From positions 62,001 through 126,000 of the forward strand of contig JACPTK010000050.1 in assembly GCA_016192825.1 (NCBI GenBank): a stretch of 64,000 nucleotides of DNA, given 5' to 3'. Within the stretch, counting starts at the first letter, position 1. Every line of letters starts with the position of its first letter. The notes beneath the pieces are model-generated. The model made no database searches and had not been told where the DNA came from. It worked only from the letters and a program-made list of their open reading frames with translations. A program made the translations under genes and the position numbers. This stretch comes from Betaproteobacteria bacterium. Its GTDB lineage: Bacteria > Pseudomonadota > Gammaproteobacteria > Burkholderiales > SG8-41. Below, in pieces: positions 25,703-34,478 of the stretch.

Positions 25703-26674
25703 ATGATTAGACGATTTTTTTGCGCTGTTTGGGGCTTGTTGTTTGCAGGCGGACCGGCGCTGGCGCAGGCGCCCGACGCCTATCCCGCCAAACCCGTGCG
25801 TGTAATTACAAGCTACTCGATTGGCGGCGCGACCGACATCGTCGCGCGCCTGGTTGCCAAAATGCTGACGGAAAGCATAGGACGCTCGTTCATCGTGGAC
25901 AACGTTACCGGCGCAGGAGGTGTGATCGGGGATTCCACGGTGGCCAGGGCGGCGCCGGATGGCTACACATTGCTTGCCACGTCGAGCACGTTTGCGATCA
26001 ACCCGGCCGTCTATGCCAAGCTCCCGTTCGACACGCTTAAAGCATTTGCCCCGATTTCCCTGGTGGGCCGCGGGCCGTTCATGCTTGTGATTCATCCCTC
26101 GGTGCCCGCGAAATCGGTGAAAGAGCTGGTGGCCCTCGCCAAGGCCAACCCCGGCAAGCTGGATTACGCGTCCGCGGGGCAGGGCACGGCCGTGCATTTG
26201 GCGGTGGCGCTGTTCAACAGCATGGCCGGCGTGACGATGACGCACATCCCCTACAAAGGGTCGGGGCAGGCGTTGATTGACCTGGTCGCCGGCCAGGTGC
26301 AGATGACCTTCGCCAGCATTTTGTCCAGCCGCGGGCACGTAAAATCCGGTCGGTTGCGCGCGCTGGCGGTGAGCAGCATCCAGCGCTCCACCATCATGCC
26401 GGAACTGCCGACGGTCTCGGAAGCCGGCGTGCCGGGATACCAAGCGGCCAGCTGGTACGCATGGTTTGCTCCTGCCGGCACCCCCCGGCCTATTATCGGG
26501 CGGCTCAATGCAGCGATTGTGAAAGGCGTGAAATCGCCCGAGTTGAGCAACCGATTGTTATCTGGCGGGGCCGAGCCGGTCGGCAGCGCGGCCGAGGAGT
26601 TGGGGCGGTTCCTGGCCGACGAAATCGCACGTTGGCGCAAGGTAGTGCAGGTGGCGGGAGTCCGCCGCAAATAG
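25703..26674 (+). CDS. Bug/TctC-family periplasmic solute-binding protein 6
   Basis: A 323-residue receptor with a signal peptide (about 1-21, ending ALAQ). The ligand loop is SIGGATD in place of PGGGTD and the following motif is FIVDNVTGAGG, so it belongs to a different Bug subgroup from 1-5. ATG 25703 follows AGGAGAG; an in-frame ATG at 25685 is less likely because it lies on the terminator T-run. It precedes flavoprotein 3 by 220 bases. Confidence 0.89.
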   Translation: MIRRFFCAVWGLLFAGGPALAQAPDAYPAKPVRVITSYSIGGATDIVARLVAKMLTESIGRSFIVDNVTGAGGVIGDSTVARAAPDGYTLLATSSTFAINPAVYAKLPFDTLKAFAPISLVGRGPFMLVIHPSVPAKSVKELVALAKANPGKLDYASAGQGTAVHLAVALFNSMAGVTMTHIPYKGSGQALIDLVAGQVQMTFASILSSRGHVKSGRLRALAVSSIQRSTIMPELPTVSEAGVPGYQAASWYAWFAPAGTPRPIIGRLNAAIVKGVKSPELSNRLLSGGAEPVGSAAEELGRFLADEIARWRKVVQVAGVRRK

Positions 26675-26894
26675 GAACATCGCGAGCCGCTCCAATCGGG
26701 GGGAAGTTGAGCGTGCGGAGGTGGAATACGGAAGCGCGGTGATATGAGGATCCACATGATTGAACGAGATTACGCAATTACACTGTCGACTCGCGATTCC
26801 ATGCGCGGGTGGGCGCGGTGCCGGCCGTACCGCTGGCATAAAAACCCAACGCGCGACGTGTCGCTTCCTTCGCGGAGCGCGCAACAGGAGGCAC

Positions 26895-28397
26895 ATGAGC
26901 ACATCCTATGACGTGATCGTAATAGGAGGCGGCAACGCCGCATTGTGCGCGGCGCTGTCGGCGCGCGAGCAAGGCGCGAGCGTGCTGGTTCTCGAGCGCG
27001 CGCCGGAAGCGGCGCGCGGCGGCAACAGCGCCTACACCGGCGGCGGGTTCCGCATGGTCCACCACGGGGTGGAGACGGTGCGGTCGGTGGTGCCGGATCT
27101 CTCCGAGGGCGAGATCGCCAACACCGATTTCGGCGAGTACACCGCGGAGCAGTACCTCGACGATCTCGGGCGCGTCACGCAGTACTACTGCGATCCCGAT
27201 CTCGCCGAGACGGTCGTGCGCCGGAGCACCGAGACCGTGCAGTGGCTGCACGGCCGGGGCGTGCGCTTCGTGCCGCGCTTCGGGCGCTACGCGTTCAAGC
27301 ACGAGGGCAAGTTCAAGTTCTTCGGCGGCACCGTGGTCGAAGCGGCGGGCGGCGGGCGCGGGCTCGTCCAGGCGGAATACCAGGCCGCGGAGAAGCACGG
27401 CGTCGAGATCCGCTACGGCGCGCAGGCGATCGCCCTGCTGCGCGGCCGCGAGGGCCTGGAGGGCGTGCGCATACGCGCTCACGGCGTCGAGGAGGACCTG
27501 CGCGCGAGCGCCGTGGTGCTCGCGAGCGGCGGCTTCGAGGCCAATCGCGAATGGCGCACGCGCTACCTCGGCCCGGGCTGGGACATGGCGAAGGTGCGCG
27601 GCACGCGCTACAACACCGGCGACGGCATCCGCATGGCGCTCGATGTCGGCGCCCAGGCCTACGGGCAGTGGTCCGGTTGCCATTCGGTTTCGTGGGAGCG
27701 CTACGCGCCGGACTTCGGCGACCTCGAGCGGCCGATCACCCTGAGCCGCAACGGCTATCCCTTCAGCATCATGGTGAACGCGGAGGGCAGGCGCTTCGTC
27801 GACGAGGGCGCGGATTTCCGCAACTACACCTACGCCAAGTACGGGCGCGCCGTGCTCGAGCAGCCCGGCAGCTACGCCTGGCACGTGTTCGACTCCCAGG
27901 TCGAGCACCTGCTGCACGAGGAGTACCGCTCCAAGGGAACCACCAAGGCGCAGGCGAACACGCTCGAGGAGCTGGTCGCCCGCATGGAAGACGTGCACCC
28001 GGGCCGGTTCCTCGAGACGGTGCGCGAGTTCAACGCGGCGGTGAAGCGCGAGGTCGCGTTCAACCCCAACATCAAGGACGGCAAGTGCACGACGGGGCTT
28101 GCCATCAACAAGTCGAACTGGGCGAGCCCCATCGAGAAGGCGCCGTTCAGTGCCTACGCGGTCACCTGCGGCATCACCTTCACCTTCGGCGGCCTCAAGA
28201 TCGACACGGCGACCCGCGTGCTCGACATCGCCGACGCGCCGCTGCCGGGGCTCTACGCCGCGGGCGAGCTGGTCGGCGGGCTCTTCTACTTCAACTACCC
28301 GGGCAGCTCGGGCCTGATGGCGGGGTCGGTGTTCGGGCGCATCGCGGGGCGCGAAGCGGCGGCCCACGCGCGCGGCGGCCAGTCGATGGCGGCCTGA
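26895..28397 (+). CDS. FAD-dependent tricarballylate dehydrogenase-like flavoprotein 3
   Basis: A 500-residue flavoprotein nearly collinear with flavoprotein 2. It has GGGNAALCAA at about 11-20, ARGGNSAYTGGGFRM, VRGTRYNTGDGIRMA, FTFGGLKID and LVGGLFYFNYPG. The ATG is preceded by CAGGAGG. The partner electron acceptor is not encoded nearby; TcuB-like proteins are absent. The lyase gene begins two bases after the stop, so a shared product or substrate is likely. Confidence 0.87.
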   Translation: MSTSYDVIVIGGGNAALCAALSAREQGASVLVLERAPEAARGGNSAYTGGGFRMVHHGVETVRSVVPDLSEGEIANTDFGEYTAEQYLDDLGRVTQYYCDPDLAETVVRRSTETVQWLHGRGVRFVPRFGRYAFKHEGKFKFFGGTVVEAAGGGRGLVQAEYQAAEKHGVEIRYGAQAIALLRGREGLEGVRIRAHGVEEDLRASAVVLASGGFEANREWRTRYLGPGWDMAKVRGTRYNTGDGIRMALDVGAQAYGQWSGCHSVSWERYAPDFGDLERPITLSRNGYPFSIMVNAEGRRFVDEGADFRNYTYAKYGRAVLEQPGSYAWHVFDSQVEHLLHEEYRSKGTTKAQANTLEELVARMEDVHPGRFLETVREFNAAVKREVAFNPNIKDGKCTTGLAINKSNWASPIEKAPFSAYAVTCGITFTFGGLKIDTATRVLDIADAPLPGLYAAGELVGGLFYFNYPGSSGLMAGSVFGRIAGREAAAHARGGQSMAA

Positions 28398-28399
28398 CC

Positions 28400-29338
28400 A
28401 TGGCGACGACCGAGAAGGCGACGACCCGGCTGCGCCGGCTGATCCACCGGAAGGAGAAAGTGCTCGTCGTGCTGCATCCGCCGACGGCGACCCACGCGCG
28501 CATCATGGAGCAGGCGGGCTGCGAGGCGGGGTTCGTCGGCACGAGCGGCGTCGTCGGCTCCTACACCGGGCTCGCCGACGTCGGCACGGCGACGATGACC
28601 GAGTGCGTGCAGATCGCCGGGTGGATCGCGCAGAGCGTCCGGTTTCCCATCATCCTCGACGGCGACACCGGGCACGGCGGCATCATGGCGGTGCGGCGCA
28701 TGATCCGCGAGTGCATCCGCGCGGGCATCGCCGGCGTGCGCATCGACGACCAGCCGATCGAGGGCAAGCGCCGGACGCAGACCGCGGGCGTGGAAGTGGT
28801 GCCGATCGAGCAGGCGATCGCGCGCTACCGCGCCGCGGTCGGCATGAGGAACGAGCTCGACCCCGATTTCGTGGTGATGGCCCAGTGCTACGCGCGCGAC
28901 GCCGCGAACAGCGGTCTCGAGGACTGCATCCGGCGGCTCCAGGCCTACCGCACCGAGGCGGGCGTCGACTGGGTGCAGCTCGAGTCGCCGCACTCCGTCG
29001 ACGAGATCAAGCAGGCGCGGGCGGCGGTGGAGGGGCCGTTCTCCTTCATGAAGGGCAAGCTCCCGCGCTTTCTCGGGCTCGACGAGCACCTCGCGCTCGG
29101 CGTCAACATCGCCTGGTATCCCGGCTTCACGCACCAGGTCATGTGGGCGGCGCTGCACGACTTCATGCAGGACTTCCAGAAGCGCGGCATCGCCGCGTGG
29201 GAGGATTTCCAGGCGAGCCGCAAGGACCGGCCCTATCCACGGCCCGACCCCGGGCCCGAGGGCGAGGGCGGGGAAAAGCAGCGGATGCTGGAAGAGAAGT
29301 ATCTGTCGCCGGCGTTGCTGGCCAAGTACAAGAAGTAA
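28400..29338 (+). CDS. Isocitrate lyase/PEP mutase-superfamily lyase (PrpB/dimethylmalate lyase-like)
   Basis: A 312-residue TIM-barrel enzyme of the family that cleaves C-C bonds in 2-methylisocitrate, 2,3-dimethylmalate or oxaloacetate. Visible features are the metal-site DGDTGHGG, IDDQPIEGKR and a loop SPHSVDE. The usual catalytic KKCGH loop of isocitrate and methylisocitrate lyases is replaced by EGKRRTQTAGVEV, so a different substrate is likely. The C-terminus is charged and repetitive (GPEGEGGEKQ). It is coupled to flavoprotein 3. Confidence 0.83.
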   Translation: MATTEKATTRLRRLIHRKEKVLVVLHPPTATHARIMEQAGCEAGFVGTSGVVGSYTGLADVGTATMTECVQIAGWIAQSVRFPIILDGDTGHGGIMAVRRMIRECIRAGIAGVRIDDQPIEGKRRTQTAGVEVVPIEQAIARYRAAVGMRNELDPDFVVMAQCYARDAANSGLEDCIRRLQAYRTEAGVDWVQLESPHSVDEIKQARAAVEGPFSFMKGKLPRFLGLDEHLALGVNIAWYPGFTHQVMWAALHDFMQDFQKRGIAAWEDFQASRKDRPYPRPDPGPEGEGGEKQRMLEEKYLSPALLAKYKK

Positions 29339-29339
29339 C

Positions 29340-29437
29340 GAGCAACGAGCAACGAGAGACGAGCAACGAGCAACGAGAGACGAGCAACGAGCAACGAGAG
29401 ACGAGCAACGAGCAACGAGCAACGAGAGACGAGAGAC
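29340..29437. repeat. Direct heptamer array (14 units, GAGCAAC/GAGAGAC)
   Basis: Fourteen uninterrupted 7-bp units begin one base after the lyase stop codon and end four bases before the next ATG. With C for GAGCAAC and A for GAGAGAC the order is CCA CCA CCA CCC AA, so a 21-bp higher-order repeat is visible. No inverted half is present. The last units supply the only purine-rich sequence before the CapA start. Confidence 0.9.
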
Positions 29438-29441
29438 GAAA

Positions 29442-30560
29442 ATGGCGGGGAATACGGTAACGTTGTTGGGGTGCGGGGACGTCGGTCCGATCCACGAGCC
29501 GGTGAACGCCTACGGCGAGCTGGCGAAGCCGGTACTCGCGGGCGCCGACCTGCGCTTCGCCCAGGTCGAGCGCGTCTATTCCGAGCGCGGGGCGCTGCAG
29601 GTCCATTCGGGCGGCGGCCACAGCCGGGTCAAGCCCCACATGGCTTCGATCTTCACCGAATGCGGTTTCGACGTCGTATCCGTCGCCAGCAACCACGCGA
29701 TGGACTGGGGCGGCGATGCGCTGCTCGACACGATCGAGGTCTTCCAGGGCAGGGGCATCCAGGTCATCGGCGCGGGTCGCAACCTGCAGGAAGCGCGCAG
29801 GCCCGCGATCGTCGAGCGCCACGGCGTGAAAATCGCTTTCCTGGCCTACTGCTCGGTGCTGCAGAAGGGGTACGCGGCCGGGGAGAAGAGCGTGGGGGTC
29901 GCGCCGCTGCGGGCGCACACCTATTACGAGGCGTTCGATTACCAGGCCGGGGTGCCGCCGCGGGTCGTCACCGTGCCCTACGAGAAGGATCTCGCGGGGA
30001 TGGTGGAGGACGTCAAGGAGGCGAAACGCGCCGCGCATATCGTCGTTCTGTCGGTGCACTGGGGTATCCACTTCATTCCGCGCATGATCGCCGACTACCA
30101 GGTGACGGTCGCGAAGGCGGCCTTTCAGGCGGGCGCCGACCTGATCCTGGGCCACCACGCGCACGCGCCAAAAGCGATTGGCGTCTACGGTGACAAAACC
30201 TGCTTTTTCAGCCTGAGCAATTTCATCATGTCGGCGACCGCCAAGACCCCGGAGAAAGCCGCCGAATTCGAGAAGACCTACGGGGTCGTTCTTGATCCGG
30301 ACTACCCGCACCTCGCCTACGGAGCGGACGGCAAGCGCAGCCTGATCGCCAAGGCAGTGCTGACGCGAGACGGCGTGTCGCGCGTATCCTTTCTGCCGGT
30401 GCTGATCGACAAGCGGATGAGGCCCGAGGTGCTGCGGAAAGGCGACGCGCGATTTGACGACGCCGTTCGCTTTATGGAATGGGTCTCGGAAGACTTCGAC
30501 CATCGATTCTCGGTGGAGGGCGATGAAGTCGTTATCGTTGCCGATAAAAGGAACCCGTGA
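29442..30560 (+). CDS. CapA-family metallophosphatase-like protein 2
   Basis: A 372-residue protein with GCGDVGPIHEP, SNHAMDWGGDAL, VHWGIHF and GHHAHAPKAIGVY motifs. It is more distant from CapA proteins 1 and 3 than they are from each other. It lacks a signal peptide. Translation starts directly after a heptamer array, and only the repeat units (GAGAGACGA) could serve as a ribosome-binding site. Repeat-number changes could therefore alter its expression; this is inference. Confidence 0.82.
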   Translation: MAGNTVTLLGCGDVGPIHEPVNAYGELAKPVLAGADLRFAQVERVYSERGALQVHSGGGHSRVKPHMASIFTECGFDVVSVASNHAMDWGGDALLDTIEVFQGRGIQVIGAGRNLQEARRPAIVERHGVKIAFLAYCSVLQKGYAAGEKSVGVAPLRAHTYYEAFDYQAGVPPRVVTVPYEKDLAGMVEDVKEAKRAAHIVVLSVHWGIHFIPRMIADYQVTVAKAAFQAGADLILGHHAHAPKAIGVYGDKTCFFSLSNFIMSATAKTPEKAAEFEKTYGVVLDPDYPHLAYGADGKRSLIAKAVLTRDGVSRVSFLPVLIDKRMRPEVLRKGDARFDDAVRFMEWVSEDFDHRFSVEGDEVVIVADKRNP

Positions 30561-30606
30561 CAATGTTTACGTTAATACTCGTCAGTTTCTGAACAGGAGC
30601 ATGGAA

Positions 30607-31584
30607 ATGATCAGGGCAATGGCTGCTGTTGTTTTGGTTCTTTTCGTTGCAATGTCAGCTTTTGCGCAGCCTAGGACGGCAGCAGGTCCGGGTGGCTATC
30701 CAACACGGCCGATTCGCGTGTTGGTTGGCGCGCCAGCTGGAAGCGGCAGCGATTTGATGACGCGTGTGGTGTCGGGAAGACTCAGCGAACGACTGGGCCA
30801 ATCGATCGTTGTGGATAATCGGCCGGGAGCGGCCGGAGCGATTTCACTCCAGCTTGTCAAGCAAGCCACACCGGATGGTTATACCGTTTCCACATTGGCT
30901 GCGCAAAGCGTCACCGCAATGCTGCTTGGTACGGTGTCGATCAATCTTCAGAAAGACGTGACGCCAGTTGTGCTGATGATCAGGCAACCCTATCTCATGG
31001 TGGCAACGCCCTCGCTACCAGCGAACTCTGTCAAGGAGCTGATTTTGCTGGCAAGGAAAAAGCCACTGGTTTACGCATCAAGCGGCACCGGTACGATCGT
31101 GCATCTCGGCATGGAGCTCTTCAAATCCATGGCGGGGATTGACATGACGCACATACCGTACAAGGGCAGTGGTCTATCGATGATAGATGTCATGAGCGGC
31201 CGAGTGCAGCTTGCTATCACCAACACGCTCACAGCGACACCACTGGTGCGCAGCGGCAGACTGAAAGCATTGGCTGTTACCAGCCCGCAGCGTTTGCGAG
31301 TCATGCCGGAATTGCCTACGGTGGCTGAATCGGGCGTTGCGGGCTATGAGTTGCGCAGCTGGTATGGCTTGCTGGTTCCCAATGGGACACCGGGCTCGTT
31401 GATTGCGTTTTTGAACCGTGAAGTGAGCGGCGTCATGAACCTGGCGCCAGTGAAAAACAGGCTGGCTGCCGACGGGGCGGAAGCGGCTGAGGCCAACACA
31501 CCTGCACAATTTCGCGGTGTGATTTCAGCGGAAATCGCTCAGTGGGGGAAGATCATAGAAAAACTGGGAATCGGGAAGAAGTAA
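30607..31584 (+). CDS. Bug/TctC-family periplasmic solute-binding protein 7
   Basis: A 325-residue receptor with a signal peptide (about 1-20, ending AFAQ) and mature start GGYPTRPIRVLVG. The ligand loop is PAGSGSD and the motif IVVDNRPGAAG. ATG 30607 gives better spacing to the AGGAG site than the ATG at 30601. The DNA is visibly lower in GC than the flanking high-GC genes, which suggests a separate origin. Confidence 0.89.
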   Translation: MIRAMAAVVLVLFVAMSAFAQPRTAAGPGGYPTRPIRVLVGAPAGSGSDLMTRVVSGRLSERLGQSIVVDNRPGAAGAISLQLVKQATPDGYTVSTLAAQSVTAMLLGTVSINLQKDVTPVVLMIRQPYLMVATPSLPANSVKELILLARKKPLVYASSGTGTIVHLGMELFKSMAGIDMTHIPYKGSGLSMIDVMSGRVQLAITNTLTATPLVRSGRLKALAVTSPQRLRVMPELPTVAESGVAGYELRSWYGLLVPNGTPGSLIAFLNREVSGVMNLAPVKNRLAADGAEAAEANTPAQFRGVISAEIAQWGKIIEKLGIGKK

Positions 31585-31967
31585 GCGGTGTGGGTTAAGC
31601 GAAAGTCGGCGCGGGAGCGGCCGGATTAACGCCGCGCGCTTGGTCGGTAGCGATGTCTTATCCTGCAGGAAGATCCTCAATACGAATGAGTTGACGAATA
31701 TGGAAATATTGCCGACTGTCGTTTCGACGCGGTGCAGCGCGAACTCGCTCATTCTGTTCGCTGGAAAGCCGTGACGCGAGCGCCAGAAGTTGTGCGGCGT
31801 TTTTGCTGAGGCCGGTATCAGGATGCGCTACGATGGTGATGTGGAGATGGTGTGGGATTCTTGGCGGGCTTCGATTGGCGATTATTGGGGGCGGTGATGA
31901 AGTGTACGTCAAGCGCTTGAATGACCGCAGTCGCGGACAAACGCCAATTGGGCGGTTTGGAGAGGAG
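31585..31967. other. Non-coding gap of lower GC
   Basis: 383 bases with no gene I can support. A minus-strand frame (31658-31993) is open, but it has no recognisable motif, and it overlaps the start of the next gene. A short ribosome-binding site (GAGAGGAG) for Bug 8 lies at the right end. No hairpin with a T-tract is seen. Confidence 0.4.
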
Positions 31968-32966
31968 ATGACAGTGAAGCTAGTTAATGGCATGACGGCG
32001 ATGGTTTGCCTGGCCTGCTTTGCCGCAACGGCGCATGCGCAGCAGAAGACGGAGCGGCCGCTTGGCTACCCCGTCAAGCCCGTTCGCATTCTCGTCGGCT
32101 CTTCGCCGGGCGGCGGCGTGGACACGATCACGCGCGGCGTGGCGCTGAAGCTCTCCGAGCGCTGGGGGCAATCCTTCCTCGTCGAGAACCGCACCGGCGG
32201 CGGGGGCACGATCGCGGTGACGCTGCTCGCGCAGGCGGCGCCGGACGGCTACACGCTCTACGGCGGCGGCAGCCAGGTGGTGACGGCGACGCCGCTGAAG
32301 AAGGTGCCCTTCGACACGCGCGTCGTGCTGGCGCCGGTCGCCCAGATGACGTCGTCGTGGTATTTCCTCCTGGCGCACCCGTCGCTGCCGGTGAAATCGG
32401 TGAAGGACCTCGTCGCGCTGGCGAAGCGGCGGCCCGGCACGCTGAATTACGGCTCGGCCGGCGCGGGCTCCGCCTCGCACCTCGGCGGGGAGCTCTTCAA
32501 GTTCCGTACCGGCACCGACATGCAGCACATCCCCTACAAGGGCAACGGCCAGGCGCTGATCGACCTCATCAGCGGCCAGATCGAGACGATGTTCACGAGC
32601 ACGATCTCCGGCTCGCCGCACGTGAAGAGCGGGAAGGCGCGCACCGTCGCGGTGACGGCGTTGAAGCGCCTCGGCGCCTACCCCGACGTGCCGACCGTTT
32701 CCGAGTCCGGCGTGCCGGACTTCGAGCTCGAGAACATGTACGGCATCTATGCCCCTGCCGGCGTGCCGACAACCATCCTCAACGCCCTCAGCCTCGAGAT
32801 CGGCCGCATCATCAATGCGCCGGAGATGGAGCGGCGCATCGCCGCGGACGGCGCGGAAGCGGCGCCGCCCGCATCGCCGGCCGCGTTCAAGCAGCGCTTC
32901 GCCGACGAGATCGCGATGTGGGAGAAGTTCATCCGGACGTCGGGCGTCCAGATCGAGTTGCGTTGA
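31968..32966 (+). CDS. Bug/TctC-family periplasmic solute-binding protein 8
   Basis: A 332-residue receptor with a signal peptide (about 1-25, ending AHAQ) and mature start LGYPVKPVRILVG. The ligand loop is PGGGVD and the following motif LVENRTGGGG. Its 3' two thirds are very GC-rich, unlike Bug 7. It is followed 38 bases later by PrpD-family protein 3, an arrangement that mirrors the PrpD 2-Bug 3 pair in reverse order. Confidence 0.89.
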   Translation: MTVKLVNGMTAMVCLACFAATAHAQQKTERPLGYPVKPVRILVGSSPGGGVDTITRGVALKLSERWGQSFLVENRTGGGGTIAVTLLAQAAPDGYTLYGGGSQVVTATPLKKVPFDTRVVLAPVAQMTSSWYFLLAHPSLPVKSVKDLVALAKRRPGTLNYGSAGAGSASHLGGELFKFRTGTDMQHIPYKGNGQALIDLISGQIETMFTSTISGSPHVKSGKARTVAVTALKRLGAYPDVPTVSESGVPDFELENMYGIYAPAGVPTTILNALSLEIGRIINAPEMERRIAADGAEAAPPASPAAFKQRFADEIAMWEKFIRTSGVQIELR

Positions 32967-33004
32967 GGCGGCGCGAGGAAGAACGGGCGAGGCGGAGCGA
33001 GGCG

Positions 33005-34435
33005 ATGCGGAACGAGGAAACATCAGCGGGCGGCGCGGGCGCGACGCGCCGGATCGCGCGCCACGCGGCGACCCTGGCCTACGACGATCTGCCGCCGGCG
33101 CTCGTCGAGCTGACCAAGCAGTGCGTGCTCGACACGATCGGCGTCACGATCGGCGCGAGCAGCCTCGCCCCCGAGGCGCGCATCGTCGCGGGCTACGTCG
33201 GCGACCTGGGCGGAAAGCCGGAGAGCACGCTGCTCGGCTTCGGCGCGAAGGCGCCCGCGCCGTGGGCGGTATTCGTCAACGGCAGTCTCGGACACATGCT
33301 CGACTACGACGACCTCGGCGGTGGTCACGTCAGCATCGTGACGGTGCCGGTGGCGCTCGCGCTTGCCGAAAAATCCGGCGGCATGAGTGGGCGCGATCTT
33401 ATCACCGCGATTGCCGCGGGAGCCGACGTCATGACGCGGCTGACGCTGGCGATCCGGATCCCCGACTGGACCATGACCGAAGGCTGGTTCGCGACGCAGC
33501 TGCTGGGGTTTATCGGCGGCGCCGCGACGGCGGCGCGCGCACTCGGGCTGGATGCGGAGCAGACCGAGAACGCGCTCGGCATCGGCTTCAACCAGATGAG
33601 CGGCAGCCGCCAGATGGCGGTGGGCGCCGCGACGCATATGCGGTCGATGCAGGCGGGATTCTCCGGCCAGGGCGCGGTGATGGCGGCCGAACTGGCGCGC
33701 CGCGGCATCATCGGCTCGAAGGAGATCCTCGAAGGCCGCTACGGCCTCTTCAAGACCTACGTGCGGACCAGCGAGCCGGACTGGGACGCGATCGTGGGGG
33801 ACCTCGGCGCCCGCTTCCCGCTGCTCGATACGCATGGGTTCAAGGTGTGGCCGGCATGCGGCTATACGCGGCCCACCAACGCCGCGGTGCTGGAGCTGCG
33901 GAAGGAACTGGACCTGGGGCCCGACGACGTCGAGTCCATCACAGTGGTGGGCGGCACGCGCGCCACGCAGCTTCTCTCGGAGCCGCTCGACCGCAAGCGC
34001 AGGCCGCAGGAGAGCATCGATGGCAAGTACAGCATCCCGTTCACCACGGCGGTGATGATGGTGAAGGGCAACGTGCGCCTGCTCGACTACACCGACGAGG
34101 GGCTGAGCGACCCCGCCGTGCTGGCGATGGCCGACAGGGTGAGTTACCGGGCCGAGGGCGCGTTCCCGGACGTGGTGGGCGGCAGTTCGTCGGTTTCGCG
34201 CCCGACCGTGGAGATCAGGACCAGGGACGGCAAGCTGCATGCGCGCAAGGTGGCCCATCTGCCCGGCGACCCGAAACAGCCGGTGAAGCGGGAATTCCTC
34301 GAAGCGAAGTGCCGCGATTGCGTTGCATTCTCCGCCAAACCGGTTTCCGCCCGAAACGTCGACCGCGTCATCGAGATGGTGTGGAACCTGGAGGACGTTT
34401 CCGACGCGACCGAGATCGTCAGGCTGCTTTCGTAA
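33005..34435 (+). CDS. MmgE/PrpD-family protein 3
   Basis: A 476-residue protein nearly collinear with protein 2 (21092), including LTKQCVLDTIGVTIGAS, NGSLGHMLDYDD, MSGSRQMAVGAATHM and GKYSIPFTTAVMM. The two use different codon biases, and this copy is more GC-rich. The ATG at 33005 aligns with the start of protein 2. It is followed by CapA protein 3, 43 bases downstream. Substrate unknown. Confidence 0.86.
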   Translation: MRNEETSAGGAGATRRIARHAATLAYDDLPPALVELTKQCVLDTIGVTIGASSLAPEARIVAGYVGDLGGKPESTLLGFGAKAPAPWAVFVNGSLGHMLDYDDLGGGHVSIVTVPVALALAEKSGGMSGRDLITAIAAGADVMTRLTLAIRIPDWTMTEGWFATQLLGFIGGAATAARALGLDAEQTENALGIGFNQMSGSRQMAVGAATHMRSMQAGFSGQGAVMAAELARRGIIGSKEILEGRYGLFKTYVRTSEPDWDAIVGDLGARFPLLDTHGFKVWPACGYTRPTNAAVLELRKELDLGPDDVESITVVGGTRATQLLSEPLDRKRRPQESIDGKYSIPFTTAVMMVKGNVRLLDYTDEGLSDPAVLAMADRVSYRAEGAFPDVVGGSSSVSRPTVEIRTRDGKLHARKVAHLPGDPKQPVKREFLEAKCRDCVAFSAKPVSARNVDRVIEMVWNLEDVSDATEIVRLLS

Positions 34436-34478
34436 CGGGCGCGGAGACCGGTAGGGGAATTGATAGAAGGAGCGAGAG

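Noticed and set aside
29340-29437. CRISPR-like repeat array
   Set aside because: Units are 7 bp and contiguous without unique spacers, and no cas genes occur in the window.
31658-31993. Minus-strand gene of about 111 codons
   Set aside because: No motif or family, it overlaps the start of Bug 8 and has no clear ribosome-binding site.
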